Shown: one piece after another, positions 1-7,893 of the stretch | How the letters are laid out: each line of letters starts with the position of its first letter | Position numbering within the stretch: position 1 is the first letter of the stretch | The notes under the pieces: generated by a model | Database searches by the model: none | The model's input: only the letters and a program-made list of their open reading frames with translations | Told to the model about the DNA's origin: nothing | Made by a program: the position numbers and the translations under genes | Source: Bryobacteraceae bacterium | GTDB taxonomy: Bacteria; Acidobacteriota; Terriglobia; Bryobacterales; Bryobacteraceae | Length of the DNA stretch: 64,000 nt | Assembly (NCBI GenBank): GCA_025056455.1 | Contig: JANWVY010000002.1 | Location: 969,694-1,033,693 of the forward strand | Reading direction: 5' to 3'

Positions 1-1977
1 ACCCGGCCCCACCCCGCCATAAACGTAAGCGCCGGGCAGCCCGCCGGCGGCCGCGTTGGGTAAGGTGAGATCGAGATTGCTCGAGTTGCCATCCCGCTCA
101 TACCACGGCTGCTGAATCTCATACCGTAAACCGTAGTTCAAGGTCAGCCTCGACGTCGCTTTCCAGTCATCTTGCGCATAAAAGCCCCAGGCCGTCGAAC
201 GCCCAAGGAGCGGAAACCCGAACTGCATTGCCGCGTTGCTCGGAGCGCCAAGTAGAAAGCTCGCAAACGCATGTCCCGTGTTGGCCGCACCAGGCAAAGA
301 GGTGGTTACTGGGGAGAACGTATACGTACCATTTCGATTGCCCAGAGTTTCGGTGTTGTCCTCCAACCAGTCGTAGCGGAGCCCGAATTTAAAATTGTGA
401 CGGCCCTTGCTGTAACTCAAGGCATCTTGCACGTGGATAAGATTCGATCCCACCGTCCGGTCCACGTTTTCTCCGATGCGCGACAAGCCCTGGCCAGTAA
501 AAAGCAAAACGGGGAACCCAGGCCCGAACGAATTCGGCACTTGATAGTCAATTTTTGGCGTCTGAAGGAAAAGACTGAACCAGTTGGTGTAGCCCACGGT
601 TAAACGGTTCAGTAGCCGGGGCCCAGCAATCCAGTCATAGCTCATGTTGATATGAGGCGCGTAGGGCTTATCGTAAAAACCTTCCAGTCGGGCCCTTCCC
701 CACGGCCCGTTATAGTTATCCCGTACATTCCAACTCGGCCGTCCGATCAGCGTCGTGCGATGGCGCTCGTTGAAGCTATGATCCAGCTTCAACAGAAACA
801 CCGTCATCTTTTCGATATTTCGCTGCGAACCCGTAAAGTTATCCGCCGCCGTCGGCAGGTTGGGCGCGGGGATGACATTCAGCAGCGCACGCGCGAAGGC
901 GCTGATTCGGCTTGAGGGAATTTGATTCTCTGGAAACGGCGTCCTCTGCTGGGCGTTGGTGGCCGAGGCCGGGTCGTAGATGCGCTGGGCCACTCCGGAG
1001 AAGTCACCTCCGCGCATCGCTGCCGTACCTACCGTCCGCACCACGCCTTGCGGCTCGTTGATGCGCCGGAAGACCGTGAAATCGGTGAAGAAAAACGTTC
1101 GATTCTTTCCGTTATAGAGCTTGGGCAACAACACCGGCCCGCCCAGAGAGAGCGCACCTTCCCCTTGCCGCGTCACGTCGGCTCGCACCGCATTGTAGCG
1201 ACGCGCATCAAACACGTTGTTTCGGAGCAAAAACTCCGCTCCCCCGTGAAACTGATTCGTGCCAGAACGGGTGGTGATGATCACCACCCCACTCGAAGTG
1301 CGACCATACTCCGCGGGGGGAACCGCCGTCTCCACACGGAACTCACTCACACTCGTCATGCTGGGACGCACCGAAAACGGAGAGCCAAAAGCGCCCCGGT
1401 AAATATTGGTTACGCCATCCACCAAAACTTCCGTCGCATGCTGGCGGCCTCCGGTAATGTTCAGCGAAAAATTATTTGCCCCGCCCGCAACGCCTGGCGC
1501 AAGACGTATAAAACTAGTTACGTCGCGGTTGGTCCCCGTTAATTGAAAGGGCACTTTATCGAGCAAAGAGCGGTTCACCACCGTGCCCGCTGAGGAGGTC
1601 TCCGTCTGCAGAAGCGGCGGTTCAGCCCGTACGGATATCGACTCGCTGACCGCGCCCACGTCTAAGCGCACATTGATTCGCGTGGCGACCGCTGCTTCGA
1701 CGCGCAATCCCTCCGCCACGTACTTTTTAAACCCAGACTTTTCTACCTCCAAATCGTAAATCCCGATCTTGACCGACGGGAAATTGAAGGCGCCGTTCTC
1801 TGTCGTTTTGGTGCGCATCTCCTCACGCGTATTCTGGTTGCGCAACGTTAGCGCTGCCTCAGCGACCGTGGCGCCGGTCGGATCGATCACCAACCCCGTC
1901 ACGCTCCCCATCGCTCCTTGTCCCCACAACCGGACTAGTCCCAAAATCGCGCAAAAAAAGATCCGCATGAGCAGCAT
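1..1977 (-). CDS. TonB-dependent receptor, Oar-like (C-terminus beyond window)
   Basis: This outer-membrane receptor gene runs off the left edge, so only about 659 N-terminal codons are visible, with no stop in frame down to base 1. The start at 1977 (MLLMRIFF...) has a GGAGA just upstream; ATG 1968 is an alternative with better spacing. A short signal peptide is followed by a carboxypeptidase-regulatory (Ig-like) domain at about residues 20-105 (GSVTGLVIDPTGATVAEA, then NGAFNFPSVKIGIYDLEV). A plug/barrel region with the Oar family style follows. Near the edge the reading NSSNLDLTLPNAAAGG is typical of these receptors. Such proteins are presumed to import oligosaccharides or other polymers in Acidobacteriota; the substrate is unknown. 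Forward-strand frames over 271-1542 are shadows of this gene. Confidence 0.9.
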   Translation of the reverse strand, partial: MLLMRIFFCAILGLVRLWGQGAMGSVTGLVIDPTGATVAEAALTLRNQNTREEMRTKTTENGAFNFPSVKIGIYDLEVEKSGFKKYVAEGLRVEAAVATRINVRLDVGAVSESISVRAEPPLLQTETSSAGTVVNRSLLDKVPFQLTGTNRDVTSFIRLAPGVAGGANNFSLNITGGRQHATEVLVDGVTNIYRGAFGSPFSVRPSMTSVSEFRVETAVPPAEYGRTSSGVVIITTRSGTNQFHGGAEFLLRNNVFDARRYNAVRADVTRQGEGALSLGGPVLLPKLYNGKNRTFFFTDFTVFRRINEPQGVVRTVGTAAMRGGDFSGVAQRIYDPASATNAQQRTPFPENQIPSSRISAFARALLNVIPAPNLPTAADNFTGSQRNIEKMTVFLLKLDHSFNERHRTTLIGRPSWNVRDNYNGPWGRARLEGFYDKPYAPHINMSYDWIAGPRLLNRLTVGYTNWFSLFLQTPKIDYQVPNSFGPGFPVLLFTGQGLSRIGENVDRTVGSNLIHVQDALSYSKGRHNFKFGLRYDWLEDNTETLGNRNGTYTFSPVTTSLPGAANTGHAFASFLLGAPSNAAMQFGFPLLGRSTAWGFYAQDDWKATSRLTLNYGLRYEIQQPWYERDGNSSNLDLTLPNAAAGGLPGAYVYGGVGPG

Positions 1978-2103
1978 GTCTCCAACGATACATGCGCTTC
2001 TTTGCGCCAAAATGACGCCGAGGTTTCAAGTGTCTTCTGTATCGCAGTTTGGGTGTTGCCCTCTCCAACCGCCGTCAGAAAATTCCTCGGCAGCAGACCT
2101 GCT

Positions 2104-2922
2104 CTAGGACCCGGCACGTCGCGCCTTGGGCGCTTGCTCTCCCTCTGTGGCCACCGGTTTTTTCAAGGCCGCTAGGCTCGCTTTCAGGGCATCCACGATG
2201 TCAATCACCTTCGCCGGCTGAACTTCGTGTGGCTCCACGACCTCCCGCCCCGCAATCTTAGCGTCGATCATTTGGCGTAAATTCTCGCGGTAGTGATCGT
2301 GATACTTCTGGGGTTCGAATGGCGCTGCCATGGACTCGATTAGCATCGTAGCCATGCTCAGCTCCTGCTCCTTCACCATCGACGTATCCGTACGATAAGC
2401 CTCTGTCCTGCGCAACTCATCTTCGTAATACATCGTGTGCAGAACGATGCCGGATTCTGACGGACGGAGAATGACAATGTGTTCGCGGTTGTGCATCGTA
2501 AGCTTGGCCAAGGCCACATAACCGCTTCGCTTCAAGGCCTCGAACAGTAGCGTGTAGGGTTTTTCTCCAGCCTCGTCGGGCGCGAGATAGTAGGAAGCCT
2601 CATAGTAGAGGGGATCAATCTCAGCTTGTTTGACGAATTCCAAAACCTCCATCACCTTTGCAGTCTTAGGCAAAATTTTCCGGATGTCCTCATCCTCGAT
2701 CACCACGTAGCGGTCTTTCTCATACTCATAGCCTCGAACCACTTCCGAGCGCTCGACGCGTTTGTCTTCCGCTTGGCAAAAGAGAACGTGCTTAATTCGC
2801 GAATGGTCAGTGCGGTGGAGCTGGTGAAAGCTCAAGGTTGCCGCACGAGCTGCCGAGTGCAACCGCACCGGTAGCGAGACTAACCCAAATGCCAGATGTC
2901 CCCTCCAAACCGTACCCGCCAT
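2104..2922 (-). CDS. ku: Ku protein, non-homologous end joining
   Basis: A 272-residue bacterial Ku homodimer subunit that would ring double-strand DNA ends and recruit a ligase. The N-terminus MAGTVWRGHLAFGLVSLPVRL is the family hallmark. It is followed by the Ku bridging beta-barrel, with the stretches YVVIEDEDIRKI and EIDPLYYEASYYLAPDE, and LTMHNREHIVILRP near residue 150. The short C-terminal tail is basic and alanine-rich, as in minimal bacterial Ku. It lies upstream of the TonB receptor on the same strand and is divergent from the SDR gene. No LigD or other ATP-dependent ligase gene is visible in the window, so the partner must be elsewhere. Confidence 0.95.
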   Translation of the reverse strand: MAGTVWRGHLAFGLVSLPVRLHSAARAATLSFHQLHRTDHSRIKHVLFCQAEDKRVERSEVVRGYEYEKDRYVVIEDEDIRKILPKTAKVMEVLEFVKQAEIDPLYYEASYYLAPDEAGEKPYTLLFEALKRSGYVALAKLTMHNREHIVILRPSESGIVLHTMYYEDELRRTEAYRTDTSMVKEQELSMATMLIESMAAPFEPQKYHDHYRENLRQMIDAKIAGREVVEPHEVQPAKVIDIVDALKASLAALKKPVATEGEQAPKARRAGS

Positions 2923-3017
2923 TGTCCGAAAACCTCCCCCCCAACAAAATCGCGCGCGAGGCTGTTCTCATTGATAGCACGCCTTGGCGATAATAAGGGT
3001 TCGCAACTGAGAACAAC

Positions 3018-3764
3018 GTGAGGCTGAAGGGAAAAACCGCGATCGTGACCGGTGCAGGCACAGGCATCGGTCGCGCCACCGTGCTCCGGTTCGCCGCCGA
3101 AGGAGCGCATGTTGTCGCCGGAGTCTACCAGCCGCAGGAAGCGGCGCAGTTTCGCGACCCAGCCATCGCCACCGTTGTTTGTGACGTCACGCAAGAATCC
3201 AGCGCGCGCGAGCTCGTGCGTACGGCCCTAGAGCGATTCTCTGCCCTCGATATTCTCGTGAATAATGCTGGCGTCGTCGTCATGGCAAATGTGGAAGAAA
3301 CTACCGACGAGGATTGGAACCGGGTGTTTGACGTCAATTTGCGTGGTCTTTTCTACTGCTGCAAACACTCCGTGGGAGAAATGTCGCGACGCGGCGGGGG
3401 GGCGATTGTCAACGTCAGCTCCATTAACGGACTTCGGGGCAATCATCGGCTCTTTGCGTATTCGGCTTCGAAAGGCGGCGTGGTGGCCGCGACCATGTCG
3501 CTTGCTCTTGATTACGCGCCTTACAACATCCGTGTCAATTGCGTCTGCCCCGCCACAATCGCCGATACCCCAATGGTCGCCCAGTCTTTGGCCCAGGCTC
3601 CTGACCCGGAACAATACCGGCAGTACCTGTTGGAAAAGCACCCGCTGGGCCGGCTGGGACGCGCCGAGGAAGTCGCCCATGCCATCTTGTTTCTTGCAAG
3701 TGACGAAGCTTCTTTTATTACGGGCGTCGCTCTCCCAGTGGATGGCGGGCGGTCCATTCGTTAA
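3018..3764 (+). CDS. SDR family NAD(P)-dependent oxidoreductase
   Basis: A 248-residue classical short-chain dehydrogenase/reductase. The cofactor motif TGAGTGIG is at residues 11-18, NNAG is near residue 85, the catalytic Ser lies in NVSSING, and the Tyr/Lys pair is in YSASK. The C-terminal FITGVALPVDGGRSIR ending is typical of sugar or secondary-alcohol dehydrogenases of the FabG/glucose-dehydrogenase type. The start is a GTG at 3018 placed at the beginning of the Rossmann strand. The next gene, an SMP-30 lactonase, follows after 32 nt. An oxidase-then-lactonase pair for a sugar (sugar to lactone to acid) is a reasonable inference; the substrate is not determined by sequence. Confidence 0.93.
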   Translation: MRLKGKTAIVTGAGTGIGRATVLRFAAEGAHVVAGVYQPQEAAQFRDPAIATVVCDVTQESSARELVRTALERFSALDILVNNAGVVVMANVEETTDEDWNRVFDVNLRGLFYCCKHSVGEMSRRGGGAIVNVSSINGLRGNHRLFAYSASKGGVVAATMSLALDYAPYNIRVNCVCPATIADTPMVAQSLAQAPDPEQYRQYLLEKHPLGRLGRAEEVAHAILFLASDEASFITGVALPVDGGRSIR

Positions 3765-3796
3765 CGCGGCAAGATTTCTGAACCCAAAAACGACGT

Positions 3797-4750
3797 ATGA
3801 ACTGGACCTTCGAACTTTTAGATCCAGCCTACGGGGGCGTCGCCGAAGGCCCTGTTTGGCAGGATGGCAACTTGCTTTTTACCCACATTCAGGCGAGCCG
3901 CATCATGTGCTTTGATCCAGCCTCGAAGACGGTCCGTGTGTGGCGGGAAAACACCAACTGCGCCAACGGGCTTTGCCTGGACCTCGAGGGCAATCTTCTT
4001 GCTTGCCAAGGAGGAGAACACCCCCAGGCGCGGGCAGTCGTCCGCTACGGCACGGATGGTTCCTTCACCGTGCTCGCCGATCAATTTCAGGGGAAGCGCT
4101 TCAATATTCCCAATGACCTCGTCGTCGACCCATACGGCCGCATCTGGTTCAGCGACCCTTTCTATGAAGGCGCGGCTGGCCCTTGGAGCAAGGACCGCAG
4201 CCTCATGGAGCTGGATCACGAGTCCGTCTACCGCCTCGACCCGCAACTCGATGGCTCGTACCGTGTTAGTCGCGTCACCTTCGACACCACTCGCCCGAAC
4301 GGCTTGGTCTTCTCGCTCGATTTCCAGACTCTCTACGTTGCCCAAAGCGGCCGGAACCCGGATGAACAGCGTCAACTTCGCGCCTATCCTGTACAACCGG
4401 ATGGGTCGCTTGGTCCCTACCGACTTCTGCACGACTTTGGGCCCCATCGCGGCATTGATGGCATGCGCCTCGACGTTGAGGGGAACATTATCGCCACCGC
4501 CGGATGGGAACATGGCGGCCCTGGGCCCTCCATCTATGTTTTCTCCCCGAGCGGAGAAATCCTCGAACGCCACCCGGTCCCGACACGCCGGCCGACCAAC
4601 TGCTGCTTTGGCGGCGAGGATCTGACTCAGCTTTACGTGACCACCATCGACGGAGAACTCTTTCGCGCTTCCACGAATCGCCAAGGACGTCCGCTGCCGC
4701 CACAGCCCTGGCTTAGCCACCCACAACAGCTCATGCCACCGGGGCACTAA
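3797..4750 (+). CDS. SMP-30/gluconolactonase family protein
   Basis: A 317-residue six-bladed beta-propeller of the SMP-30/regucalcin/gluconolactonase family, which hydrolyses sugar lactones using one divalent metal. Visible family motifs are EGPVW near the N-terminus (metal-binding Glu), NIPNDLVVDPYGRIWFSDP in the middle (Asn/Asp ligands), RPNGLVFSLD and GIDGMRLDVEGN. No signal peptide is seen, so it is likely cytoplasmic. It sits 32 nt after an SDR dehydrogenase and its 3' end overlaps the convergent DSD1-type gene by 20 bp. A role in sugar-acid catabolism is inferred from this pairing. Confidence 0.93.
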   Translation: MNWTFELLDPAYGGVAEGPVWQDGNLLFTHIQASRIMCFDPASKTVRVWRENTNCANGLCLDLEGNLLACQGGEHPQARAVVRYGTDGSFTVLADQFQGKRFNIPNDLVVDPYGRIWFSDPFYEGAAGPWSKDRSLMELDHESVYRLDPQLDGSYRVSRVTFDTTRPNGLVFSLDFQTLYVAQSGRNPDEQRQLRAYPVQPDGSLGPYRLLHDFGPHRGIDGMRLDVEGNIIATAGWEHGGPGPSIYVFSPSGEILERHPVPTRRPTNCCFGGEDLTQLYVTTIDGELFRASTNRQGRPLPPQPWLSHPQQLMPPGH

Positions 4751-5855
4751 TCGCTGTAACTCTCCGCCCAGTACGCCCGGGGATCACCCACACCGCCTCT
4801 AGTACGCCCCGCCGGATCACGCAGATTTCATCGTGCAAACACAGCGTGCTGTCCGTGTAGCCCGGCACAAACTTCACCAGATCGCCAACCCTCGGACAAG
4901 CGTCCTCTTGTGCGAGCTCCAGCACCCCGTGTTCGGCGGAGAAAGCCATGTGTTGAAGGCGGCCTAGCCCGAGCGGCAGCGGCATGCCATGCTGCGTGCT
5001 CATGGCCTTGAAACCACCATCAACAACAATCCTCCGGGAAGTAGGCCGGCTTACCACACGCGTGATGACCGTGAGCGCAAACTCGTAATCAAGCCCCCAG
5101 TTGCGATAGCTCACGTCGCTAAATACCGCTCCGCCAGCCTGCACCTCTGTCAAACCGGCCATCCCCGCCGCATGCAAAAAGGTACCGCTGCCGCTAGCCG
5201 AAACCACGGGGCAAGAAATCCCCGCGCCTTCCAGCGCCACTACCGTTTCGGCCAACCGTGCGAGGGCTTGCTTTACAACCTCTGCTCGGTCCTTCACCTC
5301 CGGCTTTAGCGCATGGCCTTCCCATCCCATCACCCCTTGCCATTCCAAACCGCGCATCTTTTGGATTTCTCTGGCCAGCGCCACCGCCGGCTCTCCTGCT
5401 GGCACTCCGCAGCGGTTCATTCCCACATCCACTTCCATCACAACGGGAATCACAACGCCCTCCTGCAAGGCCGCGCGGCTCATAGCTTGCGCATGCTCGA
5501 GGCTGTCGGTCGCCGCGATCACGGGCGCGTGACGTTGCAGCCGCGCCAGGCGCATCAGTTTCCGCCCCCCAACGATCTGATGGGCGATTAAAATTCCCTG
5601 GACGCCCCCTTGGAGGAAAACCTCTGCTTCATAGAGCGTGGCGCAGGTAACGCCGATCGCCCCCGCGCGGACCGCCTCCTGCGCAAGCTCAACCGCCTTC
5701 TGGCCCTTCATATGCGGCCGCCATTGCAGCTTGTGCCGCCCTAAAAAGGAGAGAATCCGCTGAATATTTCCACGAAAAATTTCCAAATCGAGACACAGCG
5801 CCGGAGTTTCCAGCTCTTCGAGTAGCAGTCCAACTGCGGTTTGATTAGCGCTCAC
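4731..5855 (-). CDS. DSD1 family PLP enzyme (D-threonine aldolase / D-serine dehydratase-like)
   Basis: A 374-residue fold-type III PLP enzyme with an N-terminal alanine-racemase-like barrel. The N-terminal ETPALCLDLE and RPHMKGQK give the PLP lysine at about residue 50. C-terminally, VPGYTDSTLCLHDEI matches the metal-binding His/Asp region of D-threonine aldolases and eukaryotic-type D-serine dehydratases. Reactions in this family cleave or dehydrate D-beta-hydroxy amino acids, with a divalent metal. No signal peptide is seen. Its 3' end overlaps the SMP-30 gene by 20 bp tail-to-tail. Whether it acts as aldolase or dehydratase cannot be decided from sequence. Confidence 0.9.
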   Translation of the reverse strand: MSANQTAVGLLLEELETPALCLDLEIFRGNIQRILSFLGRHKLQWRPHMKGQKAVELAQEAVRAGAIGVTCATLYEAEVFLQGGVQGILIAHQIVGGRKLMRLARLQRHAPVIAATDSLEHAQAMSRAALQEGVVIPVVMEVDVGMNRCGVPAGEPAVALAREIQKMRGLEWQGVMGWEGHALKPEVKDRAEVVKQALARLAETVVALEGAGISCPVVSASGSGTFLHAAGMAGLTEVQAGGAVFSDVSYRNWGLDYEFALTVITRVVSRPTSRRIVVDGGFKAMSTQHGMPLPLGLGRLQHMAFSAEHGVLELAQEDACPRVGDLVKFVPGYTDSTLCLHDEICVIRRGVLEAVWVIPGRTGRRVTAISAPVA

Positions 5856-5989
5856 TCTACTTAATGTATGGCCCCAAGCGCCTCGATTTCACTTTCGTGC
5901 CTCGCTTGCGTTCAGGTCGTGGCGTAGCGCGGTCTGCCCTTCTCACCCCCCCGAGGCACCCCTCACCACCAACCAATTCAGGGGCCGCA

Positions 5990-6038
5990 AAATACAAAAG
6001 CTGCAGCTTGGCGCCAAGCAGCAGCCAAGTGCAGCTTT
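5990..6038 (-). terminator. Hairpin terminator downstream of the small exported protein
   Basis: Read on the minus strand, AAAGCTGCACTTGG (6038-6025) can pair with CCAAGCTGCAGCTTT (6011-5997) with one bulged base. The run TGTATTTTG follows. It lies about 30 nt beyond the stop of the 51-residue gene at 6069-6224 and before the DSD1-type gene. The T-run is modest, so this is a probable rather than certain intrinsic terminator. Confidence 0.5.
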
Positions 6039-6068
6039 CTACGAACAACAAAAACTCCAAAGGCGAAT

Positions 6069-6224
6069 CTAGCGGGTTGGCTTCTTCTCTTCGCCTTCGC
6101 TCTTCTTCTTCTTACCCTTCTTCTTCTTGGTCTCTTCCTTCTTCTCTCCTTCTTGGGCGAAAGTCGTCGAGACCGTGCCAAGCACCAGCGTCAAGCCGAG
6201 CACAATGCTCAGAAGCTTCTTCAT
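6069..6224 (-). CDS. Small exported Lys/Glu-rich protein (51 aa)
   Basis: A 51-codon gene. The start ATG at 6224 has a strong AGGAGAG ribosome site about 9 nt upstream. Residues 1-23 form a clean signal peptide (MKKLLSIVLGLTLVLG, cleavage after TTFA), and the mature remainder is almost entirely Lys, Glu and Gly with a KKKKGKKKK core. The function is unknown; a periplasmic polyampholyte that binds nucleic acid, polyphosphate or cell wall is conceivable but speculative. A hairpin terminator follows at 5990-6038. The upstream spacer carries a GACGA(7 nt)TCGTC inverted repeat at 6251-6267. The clear ribosome site and signal peptide make this a likely real gene despite its length. Confidence 0.65.
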   Translation of the reverse strand: MKKLLSIVLGLTLVLGTVSTTFAQEGEKKEETKKKKGKKKKSEGEEKKPTR

Positions 6225-6439
6225 GAATGGCTACTCTCCTGTTAAAAGTTGACGAATCAAAATCGTCCTGGGGCTTATGATCGCACGTCCAACCTGAAGC
6301 AGTCCTTAAGTGAGCATTAAAATTATTTCATCTGCATCGAACAGCCTCGTTCACACGCCATCGCTCACGGTTTTGTGTTCTGCCAAGCTGAGCCCCCACA
6401 CAAACTTGAACCGCCAGCGCCCGGCAACGGCTGCGTCCC

Positions 6440-6475
6440 TTTTCCTCCCAGCGGAAAACCAGTACTCGATACTGG
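6440..6475. promoter_or_regulatory. Two abutting perfect inverted repeats before the HU-like/TIR unit
   Basis: TTTTCC(7 nt)GGAAAA at 6440-6458 is immediately followed by CCAGTA(CTCGA)TACTGG at 6459-6475. Both are perfect 6-bp dyads, and the second ends 15 nt before the ATG at 6491. The position suits an operator or autoregulatory site. The sequence alone does not show which protein binds, and chance dyads of this size are not rare. Confidence 0.3.
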
Positions 6476-6490
6476 ATCTTGAATAACGCC

Positions 6491-6748
6491 ATGAATCGCA
6501 CAGTCCCCTTGGACAAGAAAGCATTAGTGGAGAAACTCGCCCGCCAGGCGCACCTTTCCGACGCCGCGGCCGCTGACGCCCTGGACCGCTTTATCGAAGG
6601 AGTCCTTCAAGATTTGCGCCGCAAATCGAAAACGCCGGTTCTTGCTCCGGCCCCACTGACGCTCCCAGGCAAATCCCGGCGAACCGCTACCCGCACCTCA
6701 CCGAAGACAGCAAGCCCGCGGGGCCGAAAACAGCCGACCGGAGTCTGA
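6491..6748 (+). CDS. Truncated HU/IHF-like DNA-binding protein
   Basis: This 85-residue protein (from ATG 6491; an upstream TTG at 6479 would add four residues) begins with a helical segment like the N-terminal half of HU: KKALVEKLARQAHLSDAAAA then LDRFIEGVLQDLRRK, residues 9-45. The beta-arm DNA-clasp half of HU is missing. It is replaced by a Pro/Ala linker and a basic Ser/Thr/Arg/Lys tail (about residues 49-85). The TIR gene follows after only 7 nt, so the two are almost certainly co-transcribed. That neighbour also begins with an HU-like segment, so heterodimerisation is a natural inference. Two dyads lie just upstream. It could alternatively be a decayed HU gene. Confidence 0.7.
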   Translation: MNRTVPLDKKALVEKLARQAHLSDAAAADALDRFIEGVLQDLRRKSKTPVLAPAPLTLPGKSRRTATRTSPKTASPRGRKQPTGV

Positions 6749-6755
6749 ACCCCTG

Positions 6756-7478
6756 ATGCTCGATCACCGCCGCAAAGTTCATGCGCGCGAGATCCTTCGC
6801 TTCTTTCGTCATTGTCTTCAAGAGGGAGGAACTCTAGAAATTGACGGTCTCGGAATCTTGGAGCAGAACGCGGACGGAAGCTTAGTTCTCACACCTTTCG
6901 CCAAACCCAAAGTGTTTCTTGCTTATGTGGAGGAAGACCTTCCTCACGCGAGAAGAATCTTCGAGAAACTGAAACAGCGCGGCTGCGACCCGTGGCTCGA
7001 TAAAGAAAAGCTGCTGCCCGGGCAGAATTGGCCCCGGCGCATTGAGGCGGCAATTTCTGTGGCCGATTACTTCGTTGCCCTGTTTTCTCGGCGCTCCGTA
7101 AGCAAACGCGGACAATTCCAAGCCGAGCTGCGCTATGCGCTCGATTGCGTCAAGCGGCAACCCCTCGACCACGCCTTTTTCATCCCAATCCGTTTGGAAG
7201 ATTGCCGCCTTCCAGCCGCCATCGCTGATTCCATTCACTACGTCGATCTCTTTCCGGATTGGAATCAAGGCTTCGAGCGCCTTTGGCAAACCGTCACCTC
7301 GCGCGGCTCGGCTACTTCAAGCCCAGACGCTTGCGAATCGCTGCGGCATTTTTGGCCTGCGGAGCTAGCTCCAGATACTTTGCGTAAGCCTTCCGGGCTG
7401 CGGCCTCCTCCTTCAGCTTCTCCAGCGCCTCGCCCAAGCGGAGAAAAGCCTCGGCGGAAGTCGGATCCCAACGTGTAG
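6756..7478 (+). CDS. HU-like segment fused to a TIR domain
   Basis: A 240-residue protein. Residues 10-53 (LRFFRHCLQEGGTLEIDGLG, then LVLTPFAKPKV) resemble HU helix 2 plus the core strands, but the DNA-clasping arm is absent. Residues 52-177 are a TIR domain: KVFLAYVEED (strand A), WLDKEKLLPGQNW (BB-loop region), IEAAISVADYFVALFS, and RGQFQAELRYALD, in which Glu124 is at the position of the NADase catalytic glutamate. The Pro/Arg-rich tail (178-240) is encoded antisense to the TPR gene at 7312-7743. TIR domains with this glutamate often cleave NAD+ in defence systems. The function of this pair is inference. No cognate sensor other than the HU-like parts is adjacent. Confidence 0.85.
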   Translation: MLDHRRKVHAREILRFFRHCLQEGGTLEIDGLGILEQNADGSLVLTPFAKPKVFLAYVEEDLPHARRIFEKLKQRGCDPWLDKEKLLPGQNWPRRIEAAISVADYFVALFSRRSVSKRGQFQAELRYALDCVKRQPLDHAFFIPIRLEDCRLPAAIADSIHYVDLFPDWNQGFERLWQTVTSRGSATSSPDACESLRHFWPAELAPDTLRKPSGLRPPPSASPAPRPSGEKPRRKSDPNV

Positions 7479-7743
7479 CCTCCTCAAAACGCCGCGCCGC
7501 CGCTTTAAAACTCCCTTTCTTGAAGTAAAATTGCCCCACTTTGAGTTCCTGGGCCGCTTGAAGCGGGTTGAACTCGTACTCCTTGGCTTTGTGGCTTTCG
7601 TCTTCTTCCGGCGGTTCGACCAGTTCGGGCTGAGCTGGCGCCTGCTGGGTGGCCTTGGGTTCTTGAGCTTTCCCCCACACTACCTTGCCAGGCCCGCCGA
7701 AGACCAGCTCAGCAACTAGAAACACGAAGAAACTTCGCGCCAT
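7312..7743 (-). CDS. Exported TPR-repeat protein (143 aa)
   Basis: The start is ATG 7743 (MARSFFVFLVAELVFGG), which gives a hydrophobic leader; an in-frame extension upstream to 8025 looks non-coding. A Pro/Glu/Gln-rich spacer precedes two TPR units at about residues 66-135 (QELKVGQFYFKKGSFKAAAR and SAEAFLRLGEALEKLKEEAA). It is probably periplasmic and scaffolding. The gene is divergent from uvrC and converges on the TIR gene with a 167-bp 3' overlap. The overlap covers its second TPR, so this is the more conserved-looking reading of the shared DNA. Confidence 0.85.
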   Translation of the reverse strand: MARSFFVFLVAELVFGGPGKVVWGKAQEPKATQQAPAQPELVEPPEEDESHKAKEYEFNPLQAAQELKVGQFYFKKGSFKAAARRFEEATRWDPTSAEAFLRLGEALEKLKEEAAARKAYAKYLELAPQAKNAAAIRKRLGLK

Positions 7744-7893
7744 CGAAGTGATCCTGCCCTTCTGTTCTGAGCATAGCAACTCCGGTTTTCCGCCCGGCGG
7801 CTCCTGGCCCGCCATTTGGCCTCGCTGCGCTAGGCGCCGCGACTTCCTGTTCACCAGCCCCGGCGGCGCGCTGTTGGCTAATCTGAAAATACA

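Noticed and set aside
271..1542. Forward-strand frames of 87-206 codons
   Set aside because: They lie inside the minus-strand TonB receptor, which reads continuously with family sequence; the forward frames have no family resemblance.
3818..4747. 309-codon minus-strand frame
   Set aside because: It is antisense to the SMP-30 gene, whose motifs are clear; the minus frame has no recognisable motif or signal.
5857..6060. 67-codon minus-strand frame MEFLLFVESC...
   Set aside because: It overlaps the hairpin terminator of the small exported protein, lacks a ribosome site and ends in low-complexity sequence.
6069..6224. Lysine-run repeat as CRISPR or tandem repeat
   Set aside because: The A/G-rich codon run simply encodes the Lys/Glu-rich protein; no spacer-repeat pattern is present anywhere in the window.
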